From Natrinema mahii (GTDB lineage Archaea > Halobacteriota > Halobacteria > Halobacteriales > Natrialbaceae), in NCBI GenBank assembly GCA_000690595.2, contig JHUT02000003.1:310001-374000 (forward strand): 64,000 nucleotides of DNA. The letters run 5' to 3'. The notes under the pieces were generated by a model. The model was given only the letters and a program-made list of their open reading frames with translations. It had not been told where the DNA came from and did not search any database. Position numbers and translations under genes: made by a program. Position 1 is the first letter of the stretch; every line of letters begins with the position of its first letter. Shown here piece by piece: positions 1 to 8,548 of the stretch.

Positions 1-294
1 CGAGAAACGCTCGAGGCCTTTGCGGGGGCCAGCGACCGCTTCGGCGTCCAGATCGCCGGCTACGCGACGGCGGTCTCCCGACTGCTCGAGGGTCCGCTGG
101 TGATCAGGGTCGGTGCCGACCCCGGCGCTGACCTCCATCGGGCGGCGTTGCGGATGGCCGACCACGAGAAGGTGGTCGTTCCCGACGCCGACTGCGAGCC
201 GGGGACGGCGCGGGCCGAACTGGGCGAGGCCGTGTCAGCCACTGCCGAAACTCCCGCCGAGTTGAGCGACGCGGTCCAGCGGCTTCTCGACTGA
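1..294 (+). CDS. C-terminal fragment, DUF255/YyaL-like protein (partial)
   Basis: The reading frame is open from the first base and ends in TGA at 292-294, so only the last 97 residues are visible. The fragment has a helical stretch ending in GYATAVSRLLEGP, a strand LVIRV, and a second strand KVVVPDA. This arrangement resembles the C-terminal end of the thioredoxin-domain/DUF255 (YyaL, SPATA20-like) proteins common in haloarchaea, whose catalytic-looking parts would lie upstream of the window. The match is from memory of the family tail only, so the assignment is moderate and the N-terminal domains cannot be checked. Confidence 0.5.
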   Translation, partial: RETLEAFAGASDRFGVQIAGYATAVSRLLEGPLVIRVGADPGADLHRAALRMADHEKVVVPDADCEPGTARAELGEAVSATAETPAELSDAVQRLLD

Positions 295-376
295 CGTTCG
301 GGCCCCTCGCGGCCGACGCCGTCGAAACGCCAAACTACCACAGTGTTTATGTTTCTTCAGCGGGTTGCTCTCGGAC

Positions 377-1180
377 ATGGCCAGTCTCAGGGACCTCGGG
401 CTCTCCGAGTACGAAGCTCGAGCCTACCGATCGCTGCTCAACACCGGCCCCACAACGGCCAAAGAGTTGTCCCGGGCGAGCGACGTCCCGATGGGGCGGA
501 TCTACGACGTGTTGAACAGTATCGAACAGTACAACCTCGTCCGCAGCCAGACCGCCAGCCGGCCGAAGAAGTACGTCGCCGTCGAACCCTCGACGGCGCT
601 GGACCGGCTCCTCGAGGACAAGAAACGCGAACTCGAGGAGAAAGCCGACCAGTACGAGTCGATCGTCGACGATCTGGCCGACGAACTGGACGCGGCCGAA
701 CCCGTCGAGGAGCAGTTCTGGACCGCCGCGGTCGGCCCCGAGGAGACGAAGGACCTGCTCTTAGAGCGGCTGGCGGCCGCCGACCGCGACATCGTGATGG
801 TCTCGTCGCACCCGTCGCCCCAGTGGGACATGCAGGCCGCCAGCGAGGAGATCAACGCCCAGCTCGAGGACGCACTCGATCGCGGGGTATCGATCGACCT
901 GCTAATGACTCGGGAGATGGTCGGGTCGATGTCGGAAGAGGTGGGGCGGCGCTACCGGGAGACCTTGCAGCAACGCGAGGACTTCGACGTCCGTACGAAC
1001 GACGACATCACGGGCTCGTTCAACATCATCGACGGCGTCGAGGTCTGCATTCAGGTGCCCAACCCGCTGTCCTCGGGCGAGGCCTTCGCCATGATCGATC
1101 TGAAGGATCCGGAGTTCGCCGCGAACGTCCACGAGGAGTTCGTCCCGCGGTGGGAAGAGGCCGAGCCGCTCGAGTTTTAA
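377..1180 (+). CDS. TrmB-family transcriptional regulator
   Basis: The protein has 267 residues. Residues 1-60 form a winged helix-turn-helix of TrmB type ([15 protein letters not shown], then [20 protein letters not shown]). Residues about 78-107 are a charged helix that looks like a dimerising coiled coil, followed by the C-terminal effector region typical of TrmB sugar-responsive regulators. An in-frame TTG at 365 exists, but ATG 377 is preferred because a TATA-like TTTAT at 346-350 lies 27-31 bases upstream, the usual geometry of a leaderless haloarchaeal transcript. The ligand and targets are unknown. The stop overlaps that of the convergent mptA by four bases. Confidence 0.85.
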   Translation: MASLRDLGLSEYEARAYRSLLNTGPTTAKELSRASDVPMGRIYDVLNSIEQYNLVRSQTASRPKKYVAVEPSTALDRLLEDKKRELEEKADQYESIVDDLADELDAAEPVEEQFWTAAVGPEETKDLLLERLAAADRDIVMVSSHPSPQWDMQAASEEINAQLEDALDRGVSIDLLMTREMVGSMSEEVGRRYRETLQQREDFDVRTNDDITGSFNIIDGVEVCIQVPNPLSSGEAFAMIDLKDPEFAANVHEEFVPRWEEAEPLEF

Positions 1181-2103
1181 CGGTCGATCTCGTCGCGGAG
1201 CGTCCCCAGCTTGACGACCCGCTCGGCGTGGGCGTTGTGCTGGTGGATCGACTCGTCGTTGGACTGACTCATCGTGATCACCGCGTCGTCGGCCAGGTGG
1301 TCGAACTCGTCGACGACGCCCTCGGCCAGCGCGCGCACGCAGTCCTCGACGAACTTCGCGTCGGCGTGGGCCGCGTAGGTCATGTGGTCCTCGTCGGGCC
1401 GTTTCGCGAGGTTGTAGATCCGCGCGCTCATCGAGTCCCGGGCGATGTCGATGATGTCGTTCAGGTCGACCTCTGGGTCGCCGCCCGCTTCGACGGTCAG
1501 CGTCGCGTGCCCTCGCTGGGAGTGTCCCGGCTGCGGAACCTCCTCCAAGAACTCCGTGATCGTCTCCTCCTCGACGCCTAAGTCCTCGAGGGTCTCTTTC
1601 GCGCGGGCGGCGGACATCCCCTGCGAGCAGGGACAGACGGTCATCCCGGTGACCGTCGCGCCGATCTCCTCGCGAGTGCCCTCGTCGGTCGCCGTCGCCG
1701 AGGCGACGATGTCGACGGTGTGTTGGGTCTCGCGGTCGCTCGCGGGGGTCTGCTCGCGGCGCATGAACTCCGCTTCCATCGAGACCTCCGCTTTCGAGGT
1801 GTAGTCGTGTTTCTCGAGCAGCCGTTCGGCGGCTTCGCCACAGACCTCCTCGACGCCGTAGGCCTCCTCGCGGGTCGCGTCCTCTAAGATCTCGTCGATG
1901 ACCTCCATGTTGCGGCTCATGTCGGCCCCCTTGCGCCAGCCGGGGAGGTCGACGAAGACCTCGAACTCGGCGGTGAGGACGATCGGTCGCTTCCCCTCGC
2001 GGGCGATCTTGACGAGCTTGTCGACGCCGGTGACGCCGACCTGGCTCAGGCCGACGGTAACCTCGGGTGACGTGGCTTGCACGTCCGGCAACTGATGACT
2101 CAT
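1177..2103 (-). CDS. mptA: GTP cyclohydrolase MptA
   Basis: The 308-residue protein matches archaeal MptA (FolE2-type) enzymes along its length. MptA converts GTP to 7,8-dihydro-D-neopterin 2',3'-cyclic phosphate, the first step of tetrahydromethanopterin or folate-type pterin synthesis. Recognisable parts are the N-terminal [19 protein letters not shown] segment, [11 protein letters not shown] with the metal-site cysteine, and [10 protein letters not shown] with a conserved histidine. An ATG nine bases upstream (2112) is in frame, but MSHQLPDVQ at 2103 fits the family start. It overlaps the convergent TrmB regulator gene by four bases at the stop codons. Confidence 0.9.
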   Translation of the reverse strand: MSHQLPDVQATSPEVTVGLSQVGVTGVDKLVKIAREGKRPIVLTAEFEVFVDLPGWRKGADMSRNMEVIDEILEDATREEAYGVEEVCGEAAERLLEKHDYTSKAEVSMEAEFMRREQTPASDRETQHTVDIVASATATDEGTREEIGATVTGMTVCPCSQGMSAARAKETLEDLGVEEETITEFLEEVPQPGHSQRGHATLTVEAGGDPEVDLNDIIDIARDSMSARIYNLAKRPDEDHMTYAAHADAKFVEDCVRALAEGVVDEFDHLADDAVITMSQSNDESIHQHNAHAERVVKLGTLRDEIDR

Positions 2104-2190
2104 TGGCCGCATTCAGGGTAGCGGGCGATTCAACCTTTCGGAACCGGGGATCGCTTGCGTCCCGGTGCCGACGGCGGCTCGAGCCGTCGT

Positions 2191-2231
2191 TTCTTTAAGT
2201 GGCTCTGGTCATAAGGTGGAGCTATGACGGG
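2191..2231 (+). repeat. Intergenic promoter-like repeat, copy A
   Basis: First of three related ~41-bp copies in the same orientation around the nucleotidyltransferase gene. The shared core is CTTTAAGT, then TCTGGTCAYAAGGT, then GCTAYGA. CTTTAAGT has the look of a haloarchaeal TATA element, and an ATG at 2224 lies about 27 bases beyond it, but the short frame that follows shows no family resemblance. Confidence 0.6.
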
Positions 2232-2309
2232 AAGACGGCGGCCGTTCTCCGGGAGATCAGTTCGACAGTTGCGACGCTCCGTCCGAACTATCGCGACGCC
2301 CGGGGGTCG

Positions 2310-2350
2310 CTCTTTAAGTGGTTCTGGTCACAAGGTGAAGCTACGAAGGG
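2310..2350 (+). repeat. Intergenic promoter-like repeat, copy B
   Basis: Second copy, 119 bases after copy A and just upstream of the nucleotidyltransferase. It keeps CTTTAAGT at 2312-2319 and TCTGGTCACAAGGTGAAG, then GCTACGAAGGG. The position matching the ATG of copy A reads ACG here, so a start codon is not what is conserved. Confidence 0.6.
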
Positions 2351-2405
2351 CATTCGTCACCCGGTCTTCTCGCGGTGTCGTTTTTACCGGCCTCGAGCGA
2401 CAGTC

Positions 2406-3326
2406 ATGACACCCGTCTCGGCAGCCGTTCGTGCGACCGTCGACGACCACTTGACGACGATCGAGCGAGACCGCGACGTCGCGGTCCCGTTGGCGGTCGC
2501 CCGCGGCAGCCACGCGTGGGGTGCGGCCGGTCCCGACAGCGACTACGACGTCGGGTTCGTCTACGCGCCGACGGACCTGCGTCGGTACGCCCACCTCGAG
2601 GGGCCGCCGGAGACGATCGTCGAGGACCGTGGCGAGTTCGAGTATCAGGGCTGGGACGTGCGGACGTTCGCGGGCCTGCTCGCCGATTCGAACGACGGTG
2701 CGATCGACCTGTTGCGGAGCCCGATCCGCTACCGCGCCACCTCCGACCCCGCCGCGCTCCGGGAGTACGTCGAACGGACCTACAACCCGATCGACCTCTA
2801 TCACGCGTGGCGCGGCATCGCGACGAGCAACTACCGGAAGTACGTCTCGCACCACCTGGTCCGAAGCGACGACGAACGCTTCCCGATTCTGGAGGCACGC
2901 GACGACGAGTACGTCGTCGAGACCGACGACGGGACGACGACGGTCGCGGCCGGCGACGACCGCTTTCGGGAAACCCAGACGAGGCCCACGGTGAAGCGAA
3001 ACCTCGTGATCGTTCGGGCGGCGATGGCCGCGCGGTACCTGAAAGCCACCGGGGACCGCGGCGACCACGACCTGCCCGCGCTCGAGTTCGAGTCGTTCCT
3101 CTCCGAGCAGGCCCCGGCCGTCTTCGACGCCGATCGGATCGAACGGGCTCGAGGGCTCCTCGAGCGGAAACGAGCCGGTGCGGCCGACGAGCGAATCGGC
3201 GACGCCGTCGGCCGCGAATTCGCCCATCCGCCCCGGGAGATCGACCCCGATGTCCACGCCCGGGCCGGCCCCGATCCCGACCGCCTCGACGGGTTCGTCG
3301 ACGACCTGCTCGCGGCGGTGCAGTAG
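2406..3326 (+). CDS. Nucleotidyltransferase-domain protein (YcgL/RlaP-like, PF10127 type)
   Basis: The protein has 306 residues. Its N-terminal domain shows the polymerase-beta nucleotidyltransferase signature: GSH at 34-36 followed by DSDYD at 44-48, whose aspartates would bind the metal ions. The segment after it (SPIRYRA, then HAWRGIATSNYRKY) matches the predicted nucleotidyltransferases grouped as YcgL/RlaP. Some members sit with RNA repair genes, but no such partner is nearby. ATG 2406 is chosen because a T-rich element (TTTTTACC, 2379-2386) lies about 24 bases upstream; longer in-frame alternatives run through repeat copies A and B. Substrate unknown. Confidence 0.75.
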   Translation: MTPVSAAVRATVDDHLTTIERDRDVAVPLAVARGSHAWGAAGPDSDYDVGFVYAPTDLRRYAHLEGPPETIVEDRGEFEYQGWDVRTFAGLLADSNDGAIDLLRSPIRYRATSDPAALREYVERTYNPIDLYHAWRGIATSNYRKYVSHHLVRSDDERFPILEARDDEYVVETDDGTTTVAAGDDRFRETQTRPTVKRNLVIVRAAMAARYLKATGDRGDHDLPALEFESFLSEQAPAVFDADRIERARGLLERKRAGAADERIGDAVGREFAHPPREIDPDVHARAGPDPDRLDGFVDDLLAAVQ

Positions 3327-3341
3327 TCCGCGCTCGCGTCG

Positions 3342-3383
3342 TTCTTTTAAGTATCTCTGCTCACAAGGTAGAGCTACGATGGG
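3342..3383 (+). repeat. Intergenic promoter-like repeat, copy C
   Basis: Third copy, just after the nucleotidyltransferase stop. It has one extra T in the T run (CTTTTAAGT), then TCTGCTCACAAGGTAGAGCT and ACGATGGG. Spacing between the TTTAAGT and AAGGT blocks is the same as in copies A and B. Confidence 0.6.
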
Positions 3384-3563
3384 CTTCTCGCGGACTTCCG
3401 GTACGCTCGAGCCGCGGCGCTGGGTTTCGAAGCGGTCGTACCGACCCCGTCTGTCTCGCTCCGTCTGCACTCCCGGATACCTGTTAGCGGACTTGTCAGT
3501 CCGCGTCGCCGACGGATTCCACGGAGCGAGCCTTTTTCACGCTCCCTCTCCGAGCGACAGACG

Positions 3564-4322
3564 ATGCAAGACGACGGTGCCGACTCCGGTCCAGCGTCCG
3601 AGCCAGTCGCGGCCGAGACCGACGGCTCCCACGCCGACCCGGACGGCGAGCGCCGCCTCGAGACCCGACCCGGATCCGGCTCGCTCTCGCGGGCGGACGT
3701 CCAACGCGACTCGACGGTCCGCCAGTGGGGCGTCGTCACGCCGAGTGCGACGGTCATCGGGCGGGCGGAGTCGCCCGACGGCGACCTCTCCGAGAGCGTG
3801 CGCCGTCTCCACGACGAACAGCACGCGGCCACGCCGGGCTACAGCGAGCGCGCCCACCACCTCGACCGACTGCGGACCACGCAGGCGCTGTGTAACGCCT
3901 TAGAGGTGACGCCGTGGCAGCGCGATCTGGCACTCGGCGTCATGGACGAGATCGATCTCACCGAGTTCGGTAGCCAGCGCGCCATCGAGAAGGTCGCGCT
4001 GGTGGTGATCCGCCACGTGGTCGATGTCGACCGGAAGCAGTACTTCGGGCTCGACGAGATCGACGCCCAGGCGCTGTCGGCCGACCGCATGGAGGAGCTG
4101 TTCGCCCAGTACCGGGCCCACGACATCACCGACGAGGAGACGTTCCAGCGGCTCGCCTCGGAGTACGGGCTCGACACGACGAGCCTGAACCGGCTGCGGC
4201 GCGTCCTCAAGGAACAACTCGAGGACGAACTGCCGGCCTACGGCCGCAATCCGTACCGCGATCCGAACCTGCCGCACGCGACCGAGACAGGCGACGCGCC
4301 GGCGTCCGAATCGGAGTCGTAG
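3564..4322 (+). CDS. DNA-directed RNA polymerase subunit epsilon (haloarchaeal)
   Basis: The 252-residue protein matches the haloarchaeal RNA polymerase epsilon subunit, a lineage-specific polymerase-associated protein. The first 50 residues are an acidic low-complexity leader. From about residue 53 the conserved core begins with RQWGVVTPSATVIGR and continues with SESVRRLHDEQHAATPGYSE and TTQALCNALEVTPWQRDLAL. The helical repeats resemble a cyclin-like fold. The C-terminal 25 residues are again acidic. It stands alone between intergenic regions and is not part of an obvious operon. The role in transcription is known only by association with the purified polymerase. Confidence 0.7.
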   Translation: MQDDGADSGPASEPVAAETDGSHADPDGERRLETRPGSGSLSRADVQRDSTVRQWGVVTPSATVIGRAESPDGDLSESVRRLHDEQHAATPGYSERAHHLDRLRTTQALCNALEVTPWQRDLALGVMDEIDLTEFGSQRAIEKVALVVIRHVVDVDRKQYFGLDEIDAQALSADRMEELFAQYRAHDITDEETFQRLASEYGLDTTSLNRLRRVLKEQLEDELPAYGRNPYRDPNLPHATETGDAPASESES

Positions 4323-4441
4323 GTGCGGCCACTGGCTCGGCTACACCGTCCTCCACTCCCGATCCGACCGGCCGCCGCTCGAGCCGCGGCCGCGGCTGCC
4401 GGGGACCGGCGACTTTTCCCTCGCAGAACCCTACCGGAGCT

Positions 4442-5092
4442 ATGACCGACGCTGACTCCGGACCGACCCCCGAGACGACCGACCGAATCGAAATCTACGC
4501 CGACTACGTCTGCCCGTTCTGTTATCTGGGGACCCGCTCGCTCGCACAGTACCGCGAGGATCGCGACGAGCCCCTGACCGTCGACTGGCACCCCTTCGAT
4601 CTGCGAAGCGGGAAGCGAAACCCCGACGGCTCGATCGATCACGACGTCGACGACGGCAAGGGCGACGAGTACTACGAGCAGGCCAGACAGAACGTCCGCC
4701 GACTGCAGGAGGAGTACGGCGTCGAGATGGCCCAGGAGATCGCGACCGACGTCGACTCCTTCGACGCGCAGGTCGCCTCGTGGTACGTCAAGGGGGAGTA
4801 CCCCGAGCAGTGGGGGGCATTCGACGAGGCGATCTACACCGCACTGTGGCAGGACGGGCGTGACATCGGTGATGTCGACGTGCTGGCCGATCTCGCCGAC
4901 GACTGTGGGCTACCGGTCGACGAGATCCGCGACGCGGTCGCCGACGACGGCATCCGGGCGGAACTCGAGGACCTGTTTGCGGAGGCTCAACAGACGGGCG
5001 TCACCGGCGTTCCGACGTTCGTCTCGGACGGCCACGTCGCCCGCGGCGCAGTGCCGCCGGAACACGTAGCGCGACTCGTCGACGGCCAGTAG
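4442..5092 (+). CDS. DsbA/FrnE-family thiol oxidoreductase
   Basis: The 216-residue protein has the DsbA-like thioredoxin fold with an inserted helical domain, as in FrnE proteins. The redox motif is C24-P-F-C27, directly after the first strand (IEIYADYV). The middle, residues about 60-150, is helical, and the cis-proline loop GVTGVPTFV lies at about residues 180-188. There is no signal peptide, so a cytoplasmic role in disulfide exchange or polyketide-like isomerisation is likelier than an exported one. Its stop is directly followed by the end of the convergent NAD kinase gene. The substrate is not evident. Confidence 0.85.
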   Translation: MTDADSGPTPETTDRIEIYADYVCPFCYLGTRSLAQYREDRDEPLTVDWHPFDLRSGKRNPDGSIDHDVDDGKGDEYYEQARQNVRRLQEEYGVEMAQEIATDVDSFDAQVASWYVKGEYPEQWGAFDEAIYTALWQDGRDIGDVDVLADLADDCGLPVDEIRDAVADDGIRAELEDLFAEAQQTGVTGVPTFVSDGHVARGAVPPEHVARLVDGQ

Positions 5093-5929
5093 TCACTCGA
5101 GTTTGTCGAGGCCGTCGAAGAAGTTCGCCCGCGGGCCGACGAGCGTGACCGGGTCGGCCGCCAGCGTGACCGAGACCGTCGCGGGCGGCTCGAGGCGTTG
5201 CCGGTTGCGGCCGTCGCTGATCGCGTAGGCGGTGTCGCTGCCGGAGACGGAGAGCGTAATTTCGCTATCGGGTTCGACCACCAGCGGCGGCATCGATTCG
5301 GCCGCGGCCATCTGCGTGACGACGACGGCGTCGGTGGCGGGGTGGACCAGCGGCCCGCCCTCGCTCAGGTTGTAGGCGGTCGAGCCCGTCGGCGTCGCGA
5401 CGAGGACGCCGTCGGCGTGACTCTCCGCGTACGACTGGCCGTCGACCCGGACCGCGACGGTCGCGCCGCCGCCGTTGCCCCGTCGTGGTCCGTGGACGAC
5501 GATCTCGTTGAGCGCGGGCGCGAGCGTCCAGTCCTCGTCGACGCCGGTCGCCCGGAGCCGCGCCAGTTCCCGGCCCTCGACGCGGCCCGTCCGCGCGATG
5601 TCCGCGACGACATCGGTGACGACGTCGACGGCGTTTTCGGGGGCGACGGCGTTGAGAAAGCCCACCTCGCCGAGATTGACCCCCATGATCGGCGTGGGGC
5701 CGACCTCGCGGGCGACGAACAGCAGGGTCCCGTCGCCGCCGATGCTCACGACGAGGTCGCGATCGCCCATCGAGCCGACCGGGACGGCGGTCGCCGCGAT
5801 CGCCTCGCCCGTGGCTTCGTCGACGACTGCGCTCGCGCCGGCCGCCTCGAGGGCGTCGACGAGGGCGGCGGCGAGGTCCTGTGCACGCTCGTTGTCGCGC
5901 TGGGCGACGATTCCGACGGCGACGTCCAT
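5093..5929 (-). CDS. nadK: NAD kinase
   Basis: The 278-residue protein phosphorylates NAD to NADP. The diagnostic GGDGT loop is at residues 64-68, followed by LGEVGFLNA and, in the second domain, the ATP/NAD binding stretch around HADGVLVATPTGSTAYNLSEGGP. The length fits archaeal NAD kinases. The stop abuts the convergent DsbA-like gene. With NadE and NadA-NadB elsewhere in the window it completes part of pyridine nucleotide metabolism, though these genes are not clustered. Confidence 0.9.
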   Translation of the reverse strand: MDVAVGIVAQRDNERAQDLAAALVDALEAAGASAVVDEATGEAIAATAVPVGSMGDRDLVVSIGGDGTLLFVAREVGPTPIMGVNLGEVGFLNAVAPENAVDVVTDVVADIARTGRVEGRELARLRATGVDEDWTLAPALNEIVVHGPRRGNGGGATVAVRVDGQSYAESHADGVLVATPTGSTAYNLSEGGPLVHPATDAVVVTQMAAAESMPPLVVEPDSEITLSVSGSDTAYAISDGRNRQRLEPPATVSVTLAADPVTLVGPRANFFDGLDKLE

Positions 5930-6144
5930 CGGCGGCGGCTACCCGCCGCTACGTCAAAAACCCACGCTTGTCCGGCCAGCGGCAACAAGCTTAATCCGGG
6001 TGGAACGACTCCGATCAGGTGAACCGCTGTGACGACCCCCGTCGCAGTGTCCAGTATGGCGTCGGCTTCCCCGTCCCCCACCGTCGATCGCCGTCGACAC
6101 CAGCGACCGCTTTCTCCGCCGCCCGAACTCGGCGGGTGGTTCCC

Positions 6145-7200
6145 GTGAGCGACGACGCGGACGACCCGGACGACGACTGGTTCGAGCGCGCACTCGACGA
6201 CGAGGCCGGCACCGAGGACGCTCCGTCCGAGGCGACCGCCGAGCCGGACTCGAGCGCGGGCGATGACCCGACCCCGACGGCCGCGAACGACGGTACCGAC
6301 GGTGAACGCGACGGCGAGTCGGCCCCCGACGACGGCGACGACTCCCTCTTCGAGGAGGACTTCGGCTCCGCCCTGCACGATACCGACGCCCCGGCGATCG
6401 ACGCCGACGTCGGCCCCGGGACCGACGGCCCCGAGGGGTTCGACGACCTCGATTTCGTCCTCGGCGGCGACGAACCCGACTTCGACGAGGCGGTCGACTC
6501 GGACCTCCCGCGACTCGAGCTTGGCATCGAGGGCCTCGACCGGATGATTCAGGGCGGCATCCCGAAGCGTTCGCTGATCGTCGCGATGGGCAGCGCCGGC
6601 ACCGGCAAGACCACCTTCGGCCTACAGTTTCTCAACCACGGCCTCGAGCAGGGCGAACGCGCCGTCTTCATCACGCTCGAGGAGAGCCGTGATCACGTGA
6701 TCACCAGCGCGACCGAGAAAGGCTACGGCTTCGACGAGCACGTCGCCGATGGCCAGTTGGCCGTCGTCGACGTCGACCCCATCGAGATGGCCAACAGCCT
6801 CGCTTCGATCCGCAACGAACTCCCCGCGCTCGTCGAGGAGTTCGGCGCCTCGCGACTCGTGCTGGACTCGGTCTCCCTGCTCGAGATGATGTACGAGGAC
6901 CGCGCGAAACGACGCAACGAAATCTACGACTTCGCCCGGAGCCTGAAGGAGGCGGGCGTCACCGCCCTGTTGACCAGCGAGGCGTCCTCGGAGACCGCCT
7001 ACGCGTCGCGGTACGGGATCGTCGAGTATCTCACGGACGCCGTCTTCGTTCTGCAGTACGTCCGTCCCGACGACTTCCGGGAGACGCGGCTGGCGATCGA
7101 GATCCAGAAGATCCGCGACGCGAACCACTCCCGGGAGAAAAAGCCCTACGAGATCACCGGCGACGGGATCTCGGTCTACCAGCAGGCGAACCTGTTCTAG
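6145..7200 (+). CDS. KaiC-like RecA-superfamily ATPase
   Basis: The 351-residue protein starts at a GTG. Residues 1-120 are an acidic, disordered-looking leader (DDADDPDDDWFERAL and onward). The KaiC/RadA-like ATPase core follows: LELGIEGLDRMIQGGIPKRS, Walker A GSAGTGKT at 149-156, and a Walker B-like strand RLVLDSVS. Such single-domain KaiC homologues are frequent in haloarchaea, where they act as signalling or gas-vesicle/motility accessory ATPases rather than as a clock; the partner here is unknown. The frame is open further upstream to 6019, but that extension is arginine-rich and unlike haloarchaeal protein, so it was rejected. Confidence 0.8.
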   Translation: MSDDADDPDDDWFERALDDEAGTEDAPSEATAEPDSSAGDDPTPTAANDGTDGERDGESAPDDGDDSLFEEDFGSALHDTDAPAIDADVGPGTDGPEGFDDLDFVLGGDEPDFDEAVDSDLPRLELGIEGLDRMIQGGIPKRSLIVAMGSAGTGKTTFGLQFLNHGLEQGERAVFITLEESRDHVITSATEKGYGFDEHVADGQLAVVDVDPIEMANSLASIRNELPALVEEFGASRLVLDSVSLLEMMYEDRAKRRNEIYDFARSLKEAGVTALLTSEASSETAYASRYGIVEYLTDAVFVLQYVRPDDFRETRLAIEIQKIRDANHSREKKPYEITGDGISVYQQANLF

Positions 7201-7320
7201 TGACAGGTCGTGTATTAGTGTCCACAATCTGAATGTTACAGACGGTTCTGCTCCGGTAAGAGCCACTTATCGACGTGTTCAGGGCCCATACTTTTGCGGC
7301 CGGGAGCCGGATCTCCCCGC

Positions 7321-7560
7321 ATGGCGCAACGGACGACGGCCGACGAGACACTGCCGCGAGAGGAACTCGCCGCCTACCTCGAGGAACTCGCCGCGGAGTT
7401 CGAGGGCGAGAGCGAGGCGGTCTCGATACGGGTCGGCAACAAGAACGTGTCGCTTACCCCACCACGGAACATCGACGTCTCGGTCGAGACGGTCGAGCGG
7501 TCCTCGATGCTGCGGGGTGACCGCGAGACGATCGAGATCGAACTGAGCTGGAAACCCTAA
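7321..7560 (+). CDS. Amphi-Trp domain protein
   Basis: This 79-residue protein contains one amphi-Trp domain: a helical start (LPREELAAYLEELAAEFEG), then strands SIRVGNKNVSLTPP and IEIELSWKP, the last ending in the characteristic tryptophan. The function of the domain is unknown. ATG 7321 is used because the frame before it is not conserved in style and a T-rich element precedes it by about 30 bases. The next gene begins one base after the stop, so the two are probably cotranscribed. A second amphi-Trp-like protein occurs at 42.7 kb. Confidence 0.75.
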   Translation: MAQRTTADETLPREELAAYLEELAAEFEGESEAVSIRVGNKNVSLTPPRNIDVSVETVERSSMLRGDRETIEIELSWKP

Positions 7561-7561
7561 C

Positions 7562-7924
7562 ATGGCTGCCGCAGACTCGATCCTGATCTTCGTCCTGAGC
7601 CTGCTGGTCGGGACGATCGGTATCCTCGCTGGCGCGCGGTTGGTGCTCGACAGGGACGCGAGCTTCGTGAACGCGGCCGTCACCGCCCTCATCGGGGCGG
7701 CCGCCTGGGGGATCACGAGCTTCTTCGTCGGCTGGATCCCTATTCTCGGTGTGTTGCTGATGCTGGTCATCTGGGTCGGTGTCATCAACTGGCGCTACCC
7801 CGGGGGCTGGGGGTCGGCGGCCGCGATCGGCTTCGTCGCCTGGATCGTCGCCGTCGGCATCCTCTATGCGCTGGCCGCCGTCGGCTTCGTCACCCCCGAC
7901 GCGCTCGGCATCCCCGGCGTCTAG
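7562..7924 (+). CDS. Small four-helix membrane protein, function unknown
   Basis: A 120-residue hydrophobic protein with about four membrane segments: residues 5-28 (SILIFVLSLLVGTIGILAGA), 37-57, 58-76 (WIPILGVLLMLVIWVGVIN) and 84-110. It starts one base after the amphi-Trp gene stop and therefore looks like the second gene of a two-gene transcript. A hairpin followed by T residues begins 24 bases beyond its stop. No family was recognised. Confidence 0.7.
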   Translation: MAAADSILIFVLSLLVGTIGILAGARLVLDRDASFVNAAVTALIGAAAWGITSFFVGWIPILGVLLMLVIWVGVINWRYPGGWGSAAAIGFVAWIVAVGILYALAAVGFVTPDALGIPGV

Positions 7925-7947
7925 ACGGCCGCCCGGATCGCGCCGGA

Positions 7948-7985
7948 TTTCCCGCCGTCGAAGACGGAGGGAAACCCCTTTTTCC
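7948..7985 (+). terminator. Hairpin plus T-run terminator
   Basis: TTTCCC (7948-7953) pairs with GGGAAA (7969-7974) and CCGTC (7955-7959) pairs with GACGG (7963-7967) around a GAA loop, with one G-A mismatch. CCCCTTTTT follows. It lies between the amphi-Trp/membrane pair and the universal stress gene and would end the former transcript. Confidence 0.5.
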
Positions 7986-8014
7986 GTCCGGGCGAGTGGT
8001 CCACCTAGACAGCA

Positions 8015-8443
8015 ATGTACGAGACGATCCTGCTTCCGACGGACGGCAGCGACCACGCGGCGACCGTCGCCGACCACGCCATCGACGTCGCGGCCACCCG
8101 TGACGCGACCCTCCACGTCCTCTCGGTCGTCGACGACCGCGCCTTTCTCGTCCTCGACGAGGACCGCGTCGAGCAGGTCCGCGACGACCTCGAGGCGACC
8201 GCCCGCGAAGCCGTCGACGAGGCGGCGACCTGCGCCGCCGACCGCGGCGTCGAGACGACGACGGCCGTCGACACCGGGAACCCGGCCGAGTGCATCGTCG
8301 ACTACGCCGCGAGCGAGCCCGTCGACCTGATCGTCATGGGGACCAGCGGCGACGAATACGAACGGAACGTCGTCGGCAGCGTCTCCCAGCGAGTCGTCCG
8401 GGAGGCACCGGTGCCGGTCACGACCGTCGGTCCCGACGTCTGA
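8015..8443 (+). CDS. Universal stress protein, UspA family
   Basis: The 142-residue protein has a single Usp domain. It begins YETILLPTDGSDHA, typical of the first strand and the nucleotide-facing aspartate, and ends with GTSGDEYERNVVGSVSQ, which fits the G-x2-G-x9-G(S/T) ATP-binding motif, followed by EAPVPVTTV. Such proteins are ATP-binding dimers involved in stress adaptation; the specific stress is unknown. It appears to be transcribed alone. The tandem Usp protein at 40.9 kb is a distinct paralogue. Confidence 0.88.
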   Translation: MYETILLPTDGSDHAATVADHAIDVAATRDATLHVLSVVDDRAFLVLDEDRVEQVRDDLEATAREAVDEAATCAADRGVETTTAVDTGNPAECIVDYAASEPVDLIVMGTSGDEYERNVVGSVSQRVVREAPVPVTTVGPDV

Positions 8444-8548
8444 GGCCCGATTCCCCGACGGTCGTCCGAGAACGGTCCGGATCCCGTCCGAAACAGTCGG
8501 CACGATTACACACGGTTTGATGTATACCCCGTCGCTACTCTCCGGGAG

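Noticed and set aside
343-1581. 412-codon plus-strand frame
   Set aside because: It runs out of frame through the TrmB gene and antisense to mptA, with arginine-rich shadow composition.
6019-6144. Upstream extension of the KaiC-like ATPase
   Set aside because: The 42 extra codons are basic and serine/proline-rich, unlike the acidic leader that follows GTG 6145.
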